Positions 1-8,485 of a stretch of 46,419 nucleotides of DNA are shown piece by piece. Position numbers and translations under genes: made by a program. Positions within the stretch are counted from its first letter, which is position 1. Each line of letters opens with the position of its first letter. The notes under the pieces were generated by a model. The model searched no databases and had not been told where the DNA came from. It saw only the letters and a list, made by a program, of their open reading frames with translations. This stretch comes from Fibrobacterota bacterium (GTDB taxonomy: Bacteria; Fibrobacterota; Fibrobacteria; UBA11236). The DNA is taken from assembly GCA_028287505.1 (NCBI GenBank), contig JAQBPN010000038.1:1-46419 (forward strand), read 5' to 3'.

Positions 1-689
1 TTGGATTCCACCGCTTCCGTTTTGCGGCCCAGGGAGAACAGGCAGATGGCGGATTGGTTCAGACAACCGGCGACCTTGGCCAGCCGGCCCTGATCGCGGT
101 AATAGCCCATGGCCTCGTGCCACAGGGTATCCGCCAAAGCGTAGTCCTTGCGGGCCATGGCCGCCATCGCATCCAGGGGAACGGCGCGCTCGCGCCCCAG
201 CCCCTTGCGGAGCGTCTCGTATTGGGAAGCCCAGACGGACGGCTCCCGCGATTGGATCAGATAGCGCATCCGATCCAGTCGCATGGTGGTCTGCCGGGCT
301 GCATCGCCCTTGGCCAGGCCCAGGGCCGAATCGACCAGTTCCACGGCCTGGGGATAATGCCGCTGGAGGAAAGCCAGTTGGGAACGCTTCCACAACCACA
401 GGGATTTGAGTCCCTTGTCATGGGTGCTGACGCCATCGAGCAGGCGGCCCGCCTCCATTTCATCACCGGATTCCAATTCCAGGTCCACCAGGTTGAAGGT
501 GGCTTTGGCGATCCACTCGTCCTTGCCCTTGAGAACCGCGTCCTGCAGGGCCTTGGAGAAGAACATGCGGGCCAGATCGTATTTGCCGGCGTAATAAGCG
601 GACATGCCGCGCTCGGCGTACTTGGGAGAGTCATCTGCGTAGACTCTTGTTGAGAGTGAAAAAGTCAAAATGCAAAATGCAAAATGCAA
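1..689 (-). CDS. Secreted helical-repeat (TPR-like) protein, 3' end missing
   Basis: The frame is open from the left window edge up to about position 689, so the C-terminus is missing. I do not recognise a specific family. The visible protein is rich in Ala/Leu helices with TPR-like pairs (for example YAERGMSAYYAGKYDLA near the start and a later helix pair around AMARKDYALADTLWHEAM), suggesting a scaffold. The start is uncertain. A TTG at 689 would give an 18-residue hydrophobic leader ending VYA before DDSPK, a plausible signal peptide, whereas the first ATG lies at 605 and would lose it. The leader is encoded inside a heptamer repeat. The gene lies 50 bases downstream of mlaD on the same strand, so it may be co-transcribed with the Mla genes, but no Mla function can be assigned. 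Confidence 0.6.
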   Translation of the reverse strand, partial: MHFAFCILTFSLSTRVYADDSPKYAERGMSAYYAGKYDLARMFFSKALQDAVLKGKDEWIAKATFNLVDLELESGDEMEAGRLLDGVSTHDKGLKSLWLWKRSQLAFLQRHYPQAVELVDSALGLAKGDAARQTTMRLDRMRYLIQSREPSVWASQYETLRKGLGRERAVPLDAMAAMARKDYALADTLWHEAMGYYRDQGRLAKVAGCLNQSAICLFSLGRKTEAVES

Positions 690-691
690 AA
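671..691. repeat. Three tandem TGCAAAA heptamers
   Basis: Three perfect copies of TGCAAAA lie head to tail at 671-677, 678-684 and 685-691, with a partial unit (TCAAAA) before them. The tract is AT-rich inside GC-rich DNA. It overlaps the predicted 5' end of the leftward TPR-like gene and, read on the minus strand, encodes the hydrophobic part of its putative signal peptide. Confidence 0.8.
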
Positions 692-739
692 TTGAAGATC
701 GAAGAGATCCGCGCGATCGGGATGAGATTCCCCGGGGTC

Positions 740-1690
740 TCACGGGCCCGCCTCATTCAGCAAAACCGGATAATCGCCCTTCTTCACCATCTTGCCGCGG
801 ATGAACCACAGGCTGGAAACCGCGTTCATGAGGTCGCCGGCCTGGTCTATCTTCCCCGAGCCCTGGAGCATTATCTGGTCCATGCGCCGGAGGATGGTTT
901 CGCCCTGGCCCGCAAGCACGTTGGCGTGCACGCTCAGCTTTTCCGCCTGCTCGGCGGTGCGCACCAGTTTGCCGGAAGTGGAATCGGCCCTGGCCAGAAT
1001 GCCGCCCAGAGCCAGGTGCAGGGTATCGGTCAGCAAGGCGACCTTGCCCAGCACCACCCGGCCCTGTCCCACCGCCGTGTCCACGCTGTTCACGCCGTCC
1101 AGAAGGCGGTCGTACAGATCCCGGGAGCCGAGCATGGCCCCTACCGTGGTGTTGGGATCCTTGGCCTTAACCACGATCTCATCGATGCTGTTGATCAACT
1201 GGTCCATCTTCCCCATCAGCTTGGTCAGTCCGCTCAGCACGGATTCGATGTCCCGCGAGTTGGAGACCATCAGGGTATCGCCCCCCTTGAGGATGGTTCC
1301 TCCCAGTCCCAGCGTCTCGATGTTGACCACGCGATCGGAAACCAGGTTCTTGTCGCGCAAGGCGAACGCCACGGACCGGCTGGTTATGAAGTCCTGGAAC
1401 TTGCGCTCGACGAGGAGGTTCAACACCACTTTTCCGGAGGAGGCGTCGATGCCTCCGCGGCCCAGGAGATTGAGGGATTCCACCCGGCCTATTTTCACGC
1501 CGTTGAAAAGGACGTCCGCGCCGGGGCGCAGGCCTACGCCGTTTTCGAACACGGCGCTCAAGGTGTATTGCATCTCGAAGACGCCCTTCTTGTGGAAGAG
1601 CACGACCAGGGACACCACGAAGGTGATGGCGGCGGTGGATACGAAAAAGCCGGCCAACAGATTGCGGTGGCGATGCAACTGGAGCTTCAT
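740..1690 (-). CDS. mlaD: MCE-domain lipid transport protein, MlaD family
   Basis: This is the periplasmic substrate-binding subunit of an Mla-type ABC system, which moves phospholipids between inner and outer membranes. The 316-residue protein has a short basic N-terminus, one membrane anchor (about residues 13-32, rich in V/F/A/L) and an MCE domain at about 38-120. The typical core is visible: a GVGLRPGADVLFNGVKIGRV stretch followed by a beta segment with SDRVVNIETLG. After it comes a long helical tail (about 140-300) of the kind that forms the MCE channel. The start ATG overlaps the mlaF stop in an ATGA, so translation is probably coupled. The order mlaE-mlaF-mlaD is the usual one. No mlaB or mlaC homologue follows here. 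Family assignment is firm; transport direction and substrate are inferred. Confidence 0.9.
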   Translation of the reverse strand: MKLQLHRHRNLLAGFFVSTAAITFVVSLVVLFHKKGVFEMQYTLSAVFENGVGLRPGADVLFNGVKIGRVESLNLLGRGGIDASSGKVVLNLLVERKFQDFITSRSVAFALRDKNLVSDRVVNIETLGLGGTILKGGDTLMVSNSRDIESVLSGLTKLMGKMDQLINSIDEIVVKAKDPNTTVGAMLGSRDLYDRLLDGVNSVDTAVGQGRVVLGKVALLTDTLHLALGGILARADSTSGKLVRTAEQAEKLSVHANVLAGQGETILRRMDQIMLQGSGKIDQAGDLMNAVSSLWFIRGKMVKKGDYPVLLNEAGP

Positions 1691-2460
1691 GATTGCGGCT
1701 CCGCGGTCATGGCCGCTTCCTGTTCCAACTGGCGGAAGAGGTATTCCACGAAGGAATCCTGGCAGTTCTTCAACTGCTCGAAGTTCATGGGCTGCAGGAG
1801 TTCGCCTTCCTTGAGCACGCCGATTTCCCCTCCCAGTTCCCGGGCCGCGAGCAAATCGTGGGTGACAAGGATCATGGAGACATGGTTGATGCGGCGGATG
1901 TTGGCGATCAGGGCGAGCAGCACCGCGCGGCTGATGCGATCGAGTCCGGCGGTGGGCTCATCCATGAGGATGAGCTTGGGCCGCATGATCATGGCGCGGG
2001 CCACGGCCGCGCGCTTGAGGATTCCCAGGCTCACCGAGGCGGGATATTGGTGCTGGAATTCCTTGATGAGCAGCATCTCCAGGGCGTTGTCCACCCGGGA
2101 GCGGATTTCCTCCTCGTCCCCCACGTTGTGGTAGATGAGCGGAAGGGCCACGTTCTCGAATATGGTCTTGGTGGAGATAAGGGCCGGGCTCTGGAACACG
2201 AAACCGACCTCGCGTTTCAAATCGTTGAACTCCACCTCGTTCAAGGTGGCGATGTCCTTTCCCAGCAGGCGGATCACGCCCGCATCGGGCTTTTCCAACC
2301 CGATGAGGAGCCGCAGCAAAGTGCTCTTGCCCTGTCCCGACAGGCCGCAAATGACCAGGATCTGCCCGGGCAGAACGTGGAAGTTCACGCGCCGCAGCAC
2401 GGTCTCCTGGCCGGGATAGGTGAAGCGCAGGTTATGCACGGAAGCGATGACGCCGCTCAT
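1687..2460 (-). CDS. mlaF: ABC transporter ATPase, MlaF family
   Basis: This is the cytoplasmic ATPase of the Mla lipid transporter, 257 residues from the ATG at 2460. That start sits in an ATGA overlap with the mlaE stop; a longer in-frame extension upstream reads as non-homologous sequence. Visible motifs are Walker A (GLSGQGKST, 39-47), Q-loop Gln90, Walker B (LILMDE, 163-168) followed by PTAGLD, and the switch His201 in VTHDL. The ABC signature is odd. Where MlaF proteins have an LSGG-type sequence before the RRAALARA helix, this one reads SVSLGILKR (142-150), keeping one Ser and one Gly but not the SGG core. The following AAVARAMIMRP helix is normal. Hydrolysis may still be supported, but this needs testing. 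Confidence 0.92.
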   Translation of the reverse strand: MSGVIASVHNLRFTYPGQETVLRRVNFHVLPGQILVICGLSGQGKSTLLRLLIGLEKPDAGVIRLLGKDIATLNEVEFNDLKREVGFVFQSPALISTKTIFENVALPLIYHNVGDEEEIRSRVDNALEMLLIKEFQHQYPASVSLGILKRAAVARAMIMRPKLILMDEPTAGLDRISRAVLLALIANIRRINHVSMILVTHDLLAARELGGEIGVLKEGELLQPMNFEQLKNCQDSFVEYLFRQLEQEAAMTAEPQS

Positions 2461-3278
2461 AGGAATCCCAGCTTGGCCAGGAAGGGCAGCGCGAAAAGGG
2501 TGTCGAAAAGGGTGATGCACACGAAGGAGTTCACCACGCCGTTGGTCGTGGCCTTGGGCACTTCCCGGATGTCGTTGGAGACGTTGATGCCGTGATAGCA
2601 GGCGATGATGGAAACCAGGATCCCGAAGAACACGGGTTTCACGATGCCGAGCACGCCGTCCATGAGGCTCATGGAAGCCAGGATGCGCTCCAGGAAAAGC
2701 GAGAGGGACAATTGCACCTCCGAAAAATCCGAGACGAAGAGGGAAAGGCTTTTCACCACGACATAGCCGCCGAAAATTGCGACCAGGTTGAAGATGACGG
2801 TTAGGCAGAACATGGATATGACCGTTGCGGCGAAACTAGGATACACCAGGTAGCGCACCGGGTCCACTCCCATGGTTTTGAGCGCGTCTATTTCCTGCTG
2901 CACCTTCATGTTGCCCAGATAGGTGGAAAGCGCGGAACCGGTGCGGCCCGCCACCAGGAAGGCCGTGAACAAGGGTCCCACTTCACGGATCACCACCAGA
3001 ACCATGACGTTTCCGAAATAATCCCCCGCGCCGATCTTGGGCATCACGGTGGAGGCCTGCAGGATGGTGGCGCTGCCGATGACCAAGGCCAGGAAAGCCA
3101 CCAGGGGAATGGCCTCCACGCCGGTGAAATAGATCTGGGTGATGAGCTGATCCAGGCTTTGCTTGCGGTTTCCGGCCTTATGCACGGCGCACCATGAAGC
3201 TTGCAGCCCCAATTCCATCAATTGGCCTACGTAGGATCTGCGGTAGCGCAGTCCTATCCACGTCAAAAGGCGGGTCAT
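2457..3278 (-). CDS. mlaE: ABC transporter permease, MlaE family
   Basis: This is the inner-membrane permease of the Mla lipid transport system, 273 residues with about five hydrophobic segments. The hallmark coupling region is present at 111-140: GRTGSALSTYLGNMKV followed by QQEIDALKTMGVDP, which contacts the ATPase in this family. It is the first gene of the leftward mla operon. Its stop overlaps the mlaF start. No strong Shine-Dalgarno is visible in front of the ATG at 3278. The 169 bases upstream, to the 3' end of the sugar dehydrogenase gene, contain an AT-rich patch (TATAGTGTAGAAT on the minus strand, about 3288-3300) that could be a -10 region. Confidence 0.93.
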   Translation of the reverse strand: MTRLLTWIGLRYRRSYVGQLMELGLQASWCAVHKAGNRKQSLDQLITQIYFTGVEAIPLVAFLALVIGSATILQASTVMPKIGAGDYFGNVMVLVVIREVGPLFTAFLVAGRTGSALSTYLGNMKVQQEIDALKTMGVDPVRYLVYPSFAATVISMFCLTVIFNLVAIFGGYVVVKSLSLFVSDFSEVQLSLSLFLERILASMSLMDGVLGIVKPVFFGILVSIIACYHGINVSNDIREVPKATTNGVVNSFVCITLFDTLFALPFLAKLGFL

Positions 3279-3447
3279 CTGGTCTTATTCTACACTATAA
3301 AGACGGGCGGATGGAACCGGGCCGCCGGGACGCGGCTAGGCCTCTGGGGTGGATCGAGGGAAGCGCGACCCTGAGGATTTTGGGTTTTATGGGGCGGGTT
3401 TGGAGTTTCTCAGTTTCTTGACCCGGAATGCCCGGGACGATTCCGGA

Positions 3448-4791
3448 TCATTCCGACAGGATTTTGGCGATGACTTTTCGCGATCCGGCCCGCCAGACCA
3501 GAAGATGCACTCCCGGCGCCAATTCGGCGCGGATCTCCATCCAGCCCTTTTGCGCCGCCGGGGCCCGCGCCTCCAGGGTCCCGTCCGCGCGCCGGACTTC
3601 GAGCGATTGCGGTCCTGCTTGCAGCAGGTTGATCCGCAGGCCTCCCCGGGCCGATACGCTCCATTGCATCACCTCGGAAGCCTTCAGAGGCCGCACTTCC
3701 GACCGGTTCGCCGCAGCGCCTCCAGGGTAGGTGAATTTGAAGACCTTGCCTGCGGCGGTGGAGGCGGCGTCTCCGCAACGGGCGCTCGCATACAGGGATC
3801 CTTTCGCGCCTACGTCCATGCTGATCACGCAATCGCCCGCCAGGCTTTCGAAGGTGGCGACCTTCTTGGTTTTGGGATCGAGGGTCTTGATGAACCCGTT
3901 TCCGTTGTTTCCGAAGAAGAAAAGACCGCGGTATTCGGCCGGGAACTGATCCGCCGCATAGAACGCGCCGCCAATCTGCGCCGTGCCGTTGGCGCCGTAA
4001 GCCAGGAGCGGGGCCACCGGCGCGCTTCCGCCGCCGTAACCGTAGTTGGCCCCGGTCTTCGCTTCATTGATCTCATCGTCGAAGTTGTCGTCCTGCACGT
4101 CGCTGAAATACCCCAGCCCGGTTCCCGGTTGGAAGCGCAGGTTGAAGGGGTTGCGGTTGCCGTAGGTCCACACGGCCCGCGCGTTCCCGGTGTTGGTCGC
4201 ATAGAAGGGATTGTCGTTCGGGATGGACCCGTCCGGATTGATGCGGAAGATGCTTCCCAACAGATCGTTCTTGTTCTGGGAAACGGTCTTGGCATCCCCG
4301 AGATAACCCGCGGCATTGCCTTGGGTGAAGTACACCTTGCCGTCCGGCCCGAAAGTCACGTCCCCGCCGTGGTGGTAGGGGGCGCCGTGCACGCCCAGAT
4401 CGAAAAGGGTTTTCGCCGAAGCCGGATCGGCCACGTCGCCTTGGACTGTGTAGCGGCTGATGTAGGCGTGATCATCCTTGTCGTTGTGGAAAAGGTACAC
4501 GTACCCGTTGGCGGCGAAATCCGGATCCGCCGCGATGCCGAGCAGGCCCCGTTCCACGGCGCTTTGTACGCTCGCGGAAATGTCCAGGAGAGGCGCGGCG
4601 AGGAGTTTATCGTCCTTGATGACCCGCACCACCCCGTGTTTTTCATTGACCAGGATGCGCCCGTCCCCAAGGGCGCACAGGAAGGAGACGTCCAGTCCCG
4701 TGGCCACGGTGGCGCTCGTGAATCCGGCCGGAAGCCCCCAGGCCGCGAAGGGAAAGACGGCCAGCACGGCCGCGGACAAAAGGTTTCGCAT
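3448..4791 (-). CDS. Secreted PQQ-type glucose/sorbosone dehydrogenase-like protein with C-terminal sorting-like domain
   Basis: This is probably a secreted soluble quinoprotein sugar dehydrogenase (GSDH beta-propeller family), oxidising an aldose or related sugar with PQQ. I start it at ATG 4791, because that places a classic signal peptide (MRNLLSAAVLAVFPFAAWG) at residue 1; the frame extends further upstream without support. The propeller covers about residues 22-345. The family's active-site strand is seen as HHGGDVTFGPDGKVYF (about 140-155), with GLLGIAADPDF before it and RNPFNLRFQPGTGLGYFSDV after it. The last ~75 residues form a separate beta domain ending LAPGVHLLVWRAGSRKV, resembling type IX secretion type-A sorting or FlgD-like C-terminal domains. 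Substrate and PQQ use are inferred. The protein stands alone between mlaE and engB. Confidence 0.82.
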   Translation of the reverse strand: MRNLLSAAVLAVFPFAAWGLPAGFTSATVATGLDVSFLCALGDGRILVNEKHGVVRVIKDDKLLAAPLLDISASVQSAVERGLLGIAADPDFAANGYVYLFHNDKDDHAYISRYTVQGDVADPASAKTLFDLGVHGAPYHHGGDVTFGPDGKVYFTQGNAAGYLGDAKTVSQNKNDLLGSIFRINPDGSIPNDNPFYATNTGNARAVWTYGNRNPFNLRFQPGTGLGYFSDVQDDNFDDEINEAKTGANYGYGGGSAPVAPLLAYGANGTAQIGGAFYAADQFPAEYRGLFFFGNNGNGFIKTLDPKTKKVATFESLAGDCVISMDVGAKGSLYASARCGDAASTAAGKVFKFTYPGGAAANRSEVRPLKASEVMQWSVSARGGLRINLLQAGPQSLEVRRADGTLEARAPAAQKGWMEIRAELAPGVHLLVWRAGSRKVIAKILSE

Positions 4792-4885
4792 GATACCGCT
4801 AAGGTATCGATCCGGAGCGATAAAACGGGGCGTTTGGGTGTTGAGGGCAGGGTTCCGCTTAGGAATCAAAAGCGGAAAGGGAGGG

Positions 4886-5509
4886 TCAGGCCTTTGGAGC
4901 TTGGGAAGGGCCTTGGGAACCGCTCGCGGCGCCGTCCAGGACGAGTTGGATCTGCTCCAGGACTTCCTCCCGGCCGGTTTTCTTGTCCGCGCTGGTCACG
5001 AGCGGCTCATCCGGCAGCTTGTAGCGGAGGGTGATTTCCGCCAGGGCTTTGCGGGTCTGCTCTTTGTTCAGCTTGTCGCCCTTGGTGGCCACCACCAGCA
5101 AAGGCATATCGAAGCCGGCCAGCCAATCCAGCGCTTCCCCGTCCACGGGACTGTCCGTCATGCGGATGTCGACCAGATAGAGCAGCCCGGACAATCGCTT
5201 GCAGGTGCGGAAATACGTCTCGATGGCGTCTTCCATGCGATGCTTCTCGTCCCGGCCGACCCGGGCATACCCGAACCCGGGAATGTCCACCAGGTAGAAC
5301 GCCCGGTTGACGAGGAAGAAATTGATCAGGCGCGTCTTGCCGGGACTTTGGCTGGTTTTCACCAGGCCCTTGCGCTGGACCAGCATATTGAGCAGGGAGG
5401 ATTTCCCCACGTTGGACCGCCCCGCCACGGCGATGTGCGGCAGCCCGTCATTGGGGTAATCGGCGGGGGATTGCGCGGATTTGATGAAGTCGGCGGATTT
5501 GATCAGCAT
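4886..5509 (-). CDS. engB: Ribosome biogenesis GTP-binding protein EngB (YihA/YsxC)
   Basis: This is a small essential-type GTPase that acts in large ribosomal subunit assembly. At 207 residues it has the family's normal length. G-motifs are in order: G1 GRSNVGKS (30-37), G2 region SQSPGKTRLINF (53-64), G3 DIPGFGYA (75-82), G4 TKGD (142-145) and a G5-like TSAD at about 172. The YsxC-specific sequence around SPGKT and PGFGYA separates it from Era or Der. It lies on the minus strand between recR (59 bases upstream) and the sugar dehydrogenase gene (94 bases downstream). The C-terminal tail (about 190-207) is Ser/Gln/Pro-rich and non-conserved. Confidence 0.96.
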   Translation of the reverse strand: MLIKSADFIKSAQSPADYPNDGLPHIAVAGRSNVGKSSLLNMLVQRKGLVKTSQSPGKTRLINFFLVNRAFYLVDIPGFGYARVGRDEKHRMEDAIETYFRTCKRLSGLLYLVDIRMTDSPVDGEALDWLAGFDMPLLVVATKGDKLNKEQTRKALAEITLRYKLPDEPLVTSADKKTGREEVLEQIQLVLDGAASGSQGPSQAPKA

Positions 5510-5568
5510 GATGTCGGGATTCGGGGGGGCGGGTTCCGCGCCGGTTTCGCCCGGAAAGGCGAGCCGGT

Positions 5569-6174
5569 TCAGATCACCTCGACCCGGCTTTCCAGGGCGC
5601 GCTGCACGGTAAGCTCATCCACGTATTCCAATTCCGACCCCACTGGGATGCCGCGGGCCAGGCGCGAGATCTTGACCGGCGCGCCGTGGAGTTTTTGCGC
5701 GATGAAGGTGGCGGTGGCTTCGCCTTCCGCATTGGTGTTGAGGGCCAGGATCAATTCCACCTGGCCGGGCGCGCTGCGTTCCCACAGCTTCGCGAAGTTG
5801 AGATCGGCGGGGCCGATGCCGTCGAGGGGGGAAATACTTCCTCCCAGCACGTGGTAAACGCCCTGGTAACTGCCCGAGCGCTCGAAAGCCAGGATATCGG
5901 CGGGCTTTTCCACCACGCAGATCAGGTTCTGCTGGCGGCGCCCGTTGTCGCAAATCCGGCAGACTTCCTTTTCGGTGTAATTGCCGCATACCGCGCAGGC
6001 GTGGATCCGGGCTTTGGCATCCGTGAGGGTGCGCGCCAATTCCCTGACCGAAGCCTCGTCCTGGGCAAGCAGGTGATAGGCCAGCCTTTGGGCGGTCTTC
6101 CTGCCTATGGACGGCAGCCCGGCCAATTGGCTGATGAGGTTCTCTATGAGGATTTCCCTCGGTTCCGAATCCAT
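5569..6174 (-). CDS. recR: Recombination mediator protein RecR
   Basis: RecR acts with RecO (and RecF) in RecA loading at gaps during DNA repair. The 201-residue protein is full length. It has an N-terminal helix-hairpin-helix (LAGLPSIGRKTAQRLAYHLL, about 17-36), a zinc finger with Cys60, Cys63, Cys72 and Cys75, and a Toprim domain starting at VVEKPADILAFE (87-98). The C-terminal LARGIPVGSELEYVDELT is typical. It is the first gene of a short leftward run with engB and is divergent from the Bat operon. The 178-base gap between them carries an AT-rich palindrome. Confidence 0.97.
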   Translation of the reverse strand: MDSEPREILIENLISQLAGLPSIGRKTAQRLAYHLLAQDEASVRELARTLTDAKARIHACAVCGNYTEKEVCRICDNGRRQQNLICVVEKPADILAFERSGSYQGVYHVLGGSISPLDGIGPADLNFAKLWERSAPGQVELILALNTNAEGEATATFIAQKLHGAPVKISRLARGIPVGSELEYVDELTVQRALESRVEVI

Positions 6175-6210
6175 CGCAACAAAATACTTATAATCCCCGA
6201 CCCTGACCCG

Positions 6211-6237
6211 GAATCCACCAATAACAATAGTGGATTC
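6211..6237. promoter_or_regulatory. Palindrome in the recR/Bat divergent intergenic region
   Basis: GAATCCAC at 6211-6218 and GTGGATTC at 6230-6237 form a perfect 8-bp inverted repeat around an AT-rich 11-base spacer. A partial direct repeat of its centre (AACAATAGTG) follows near 6245. It sits in the AT-rich 178-base gap between divergent recR and the Bat operon, so an operator or a transcript hairpin are both possible. The function is inferred from position only. Confidence 0.45.
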
Positions 6238-6352
6238 ACCCCCAACAATAGTGCGCCCCCTATTTTTTCCGGGCCGGGAATTTGTTAAATTCTATCCGCT
6301 TTAGAGGCTTTTCCGGCTTTCGGATTCTTGGAGGTTGCCAGTTTCCAGACCT

Positions 6353-7453
6353 ATGCGCGCTCGCAACGAAAATACGCTGACCCGCACCGCATCCGCGCTC
6401 CTGACCTTGGCGCTGCTCGGCGCCCCCGAGGCGCCCGGCCTTTCCGCTTTTGCCCAATCCCCGCAGGCCTCCCAGGGAAATCCGGACACCGCCTCGGCCG
6501 CGGTCCGCGATCCTTTCCTGGCCCCGCATTCCGCCCCGGCGATCGATTCCAACGCCGCCGCCGCGCCCCAGGAAGCCGTCAAACTGTCCGGGCAGGGGGC
6601 CTTCACCTCCCCTGCGCCGCGCGTCGGGGACTCCCTGGACTACGTGGTGCAGGTGGAGTGGGAGGACACCCAGGTTCCCGTATTCGTGCTCGCCCCCGAC
6701 AGCCTGGATTTCCCCGGGTTCAAAATCCTGGGGCAGGCCACGGTCCATAAGAAGCTGGCGAACGCCCAGTCGGTCCGCAACCATACGGAATTCATCTATC
6801 GCCTGCGGGCGCAGACCCAGGGACCGGGCAAGGCGGCCTCCCTGAAAGTCCGCTATCTCACGGGCCTTTCCCGGCAGGAAGAGGCCGTGTTCATCCCCAC
6901 CGCGCTGATCGATATCGGACCCGCGCCCGTCCATCTCATGGACATGCTGTGGTTCAAGCTGGTTTTGTGGATGGCCATTTGCGCCGCCGCGGGAGCGCTC
7001 GCCACCCTCAGCTTCAAGCTTACCCTGCGCAGGCGCGCCGCCAAGGTTCCCAAACGGGACGATCTGAAACCGGAAGTGACGGCCCTCAAGAACAGGCTGC
7101 GCTCGGCCCAGAATTCCCCGGATGCCAGCAAGGCCATTTTATCGGAAATGGAAAACCTGGCCGCGCGATTCCTCCGCGATGAGCTCACGGCTTCCGGAAA
7201 CGCGCCCCAAGCATCCGGATCCGCTACGGCACGCTTCGAACCCTTGCTGGAAGCCTATCTGGCCCGCAATGGGGCGGGGCCCGGCGCAAGCCGGGCGGAC
7301 GAAAATTCCGGCGGCAGCGCCCAGGACTGGGCCAAGCTCGGGGACCTGTTCCGCCACGCGCGTTTCGCGGGCGGCTACAAAGAGCCGCACGAGCTGCAGG
7401 ACGCTTTTCGGACATTCAGGAAATGCCTTAAGATGACGGGAGACGAAGAATGA
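6353..7453 (+). CDS. BatD-like membrane-anchored protein, first gene of the Bat operon
   Basis: The 366-residue protein has a signal sequence (about 1-34, ending SAFA before QS), a low-complexity linker, an extracytoplasmic beta domain (about 85-190), one transmembrane helix (about 200-222) and a cytoplasmic helical region. This topology matches BatD-type proteins of aerotolerance operons, but sequence recognition is weak. Bat proteins are membrane and periplasmic factors linked to stress tolerance in Bacteroides, Leptospira and relatives; their biochemistry is unclear. I chose ATG 6353. A TTG at 6335 is possible but directly abuts the only GGAGG (6330-6334). The stop overlaps the moxR start in an ATGA, so the protein probably works with that AAA ATPase. 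Confidence 0.7.
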   Translation: MRARNENTLTRTASALLTLALLGAPEAPGLSAFAQSPQASQGNPDTASAAVRDPFLAPHSAPAIDSNAAAAPQEAVKLSGQGAFTSPAPRVGDSLDYVVQVEWEDTQVPVFVLAPDSLDFPGFKILGQATVHKKLANAQSVRNHTEFIYRLRAQTQGPGKAASLKVRYLTGLSRQEEAVFIPTALIDIGPAPVHLMDMLWFKLVLWMAICAAAGALATLSFKLTLRRRAAKVPKRDDLKPEVTALKNRLRSAQNSPDASKAILSEMENLAARFLRDELTASGNAPQASGSATARFEPLLEAYLARNGAGPGASRADENSGGSAQDWAKLGDLFRHARFAGGYKEPHELQDAFRTFRKCLKMTGDEE

Positions 7454-8457
7454 CTACTGGGACTGCGACCAAGGTGGATATCCAGGCCATTACGGAAAAA
7501 GTGAAGCGGGAAGGGGCCTTCATCCAGAAAATCCTGGACGAAGTGGGCCGCACCGTCATCGGCCAGAGGAACATGCTCGAGAAGCTGATCATCGGCCTCT
7601 TGGCGGACGGCCACGTGCTGCTGGAAGGCGTGCCCGGGCTGGCCAAGACCACGGCCGTGAAGGCCCTGGCCAATGCCATCAATTGCGCGTTCAACCGCAT
7701 CCAGTTCACGCCCGATCTCCTGCCGGCGGATCTGATCGGCACCCTGGTCTTCAATCCCAAGACCGGCGACTTCCACGTCAAACGCGGCCCCATCTTCGCC
7801 AACATCATCCTGGCGGACGAAATCAACCGCGCGCCCTCCAAGGTCCAGTCCGCGCTCCTGGAAGCCATGCAGGAGAAGCAGGTCACCATCGGGGATACGA
7901 CATATACCCTGCCGCCTTTGTTCCTGGTTATGGCCACCCAGAACCCGGTGGAGCAGGAAGGCACCTATCCCCTCCCGGAAGCCCAGATCGATCGGTTCAT
8001 GCTCAAGGTCACCCTCACCTACCCCACCAAGGAAGAAGAGAAGGCCATCGTCAACATGGTTTCCGGCAAGGGCCTGCATACCGCGCAGAAGATGGCCACG
8101 GAGGAGGATATCCTGCGCGCCCGCAACACCGTGGGCGAAGTGTTCATGGACGACAAGATCATGGACTACATCATCAACCTGGTGGCGGCGACCCGGGACC
8201 CGTTGGGACACGGCATCAAGGACGTGGCGGGCCTGATCGAATACGGCGCCTCCCCGCGCACGAGCATCAGCCTGGCCAAGGCGTCCAAGGCGCATGCGCT
8301 CATCCGCGGCCGCGGCTACGTGACCCCGGAGGACGTGAAGTCCATCGGCATGGACGTGATGAAGCACCGCTTGATCCTGAGCTACGAGGCCGAGGCCGAG
8401 GAAGTGAAGGCGGAGAACATTGTGCAGCGGATTTTTGACTCTATCGAGGTTCCGTAA
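7450..8457 (+). CDS. moxR: MoxR-family AAA+ ATPase
   Basis: This is a chaperone-like AAA+ ATPase of the MoxR/RavA group, whose members typically work with vWA-domain partners encoded beside them. It is 335 residues. Walker A is GVPGLAKTT (60-68) and Walker B is IILADE (119-124), followed by INRAPSKVQSALLEAMQE, the MoxR hallmark. A sensor-1-like MATQNP and the PLPEAQIDRF stretch follow. The start overlaps the previous stop (ATGA 7450-7453). The downstream DUF58 gene and two vWA genes are its likely partners. This arrangement is the standard MoxR-DUF58-BatA-BatB core. Confidence 0.96.
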   Translation: MTTGTATKVDIQAITEKVKREGAFIQKILDEVGRTVIGQRNMLEKLIIGLLADGHVLLEGVPGLAKTTAVKALANAINCAFNRIQFTPDLLPADLIGTLVFNPKTGDFHVKRGPIFANIILADEINRAPSKVQSALLEAMQEKQVTIGDTTYTLPPLFLVMATQNPVEQEGTYPLPEAQIDRFMLKVTLTYPTKEEEKAIVNMVSGKGLHTAQKMATEEDILRARNTVGEVFMDDKIMDYIINLVAATRDPLGHGIKDVAGLIEYGASPRTSISLAKASKAHALIRGRGYVTPEDVKSIGMDVMKHRLILSYEAEAEEVKAENIVQRIFDSIEVP

Positions 8458-8485
8458 AGCCCGCCGGGAGCGGACGGATGCGAAA

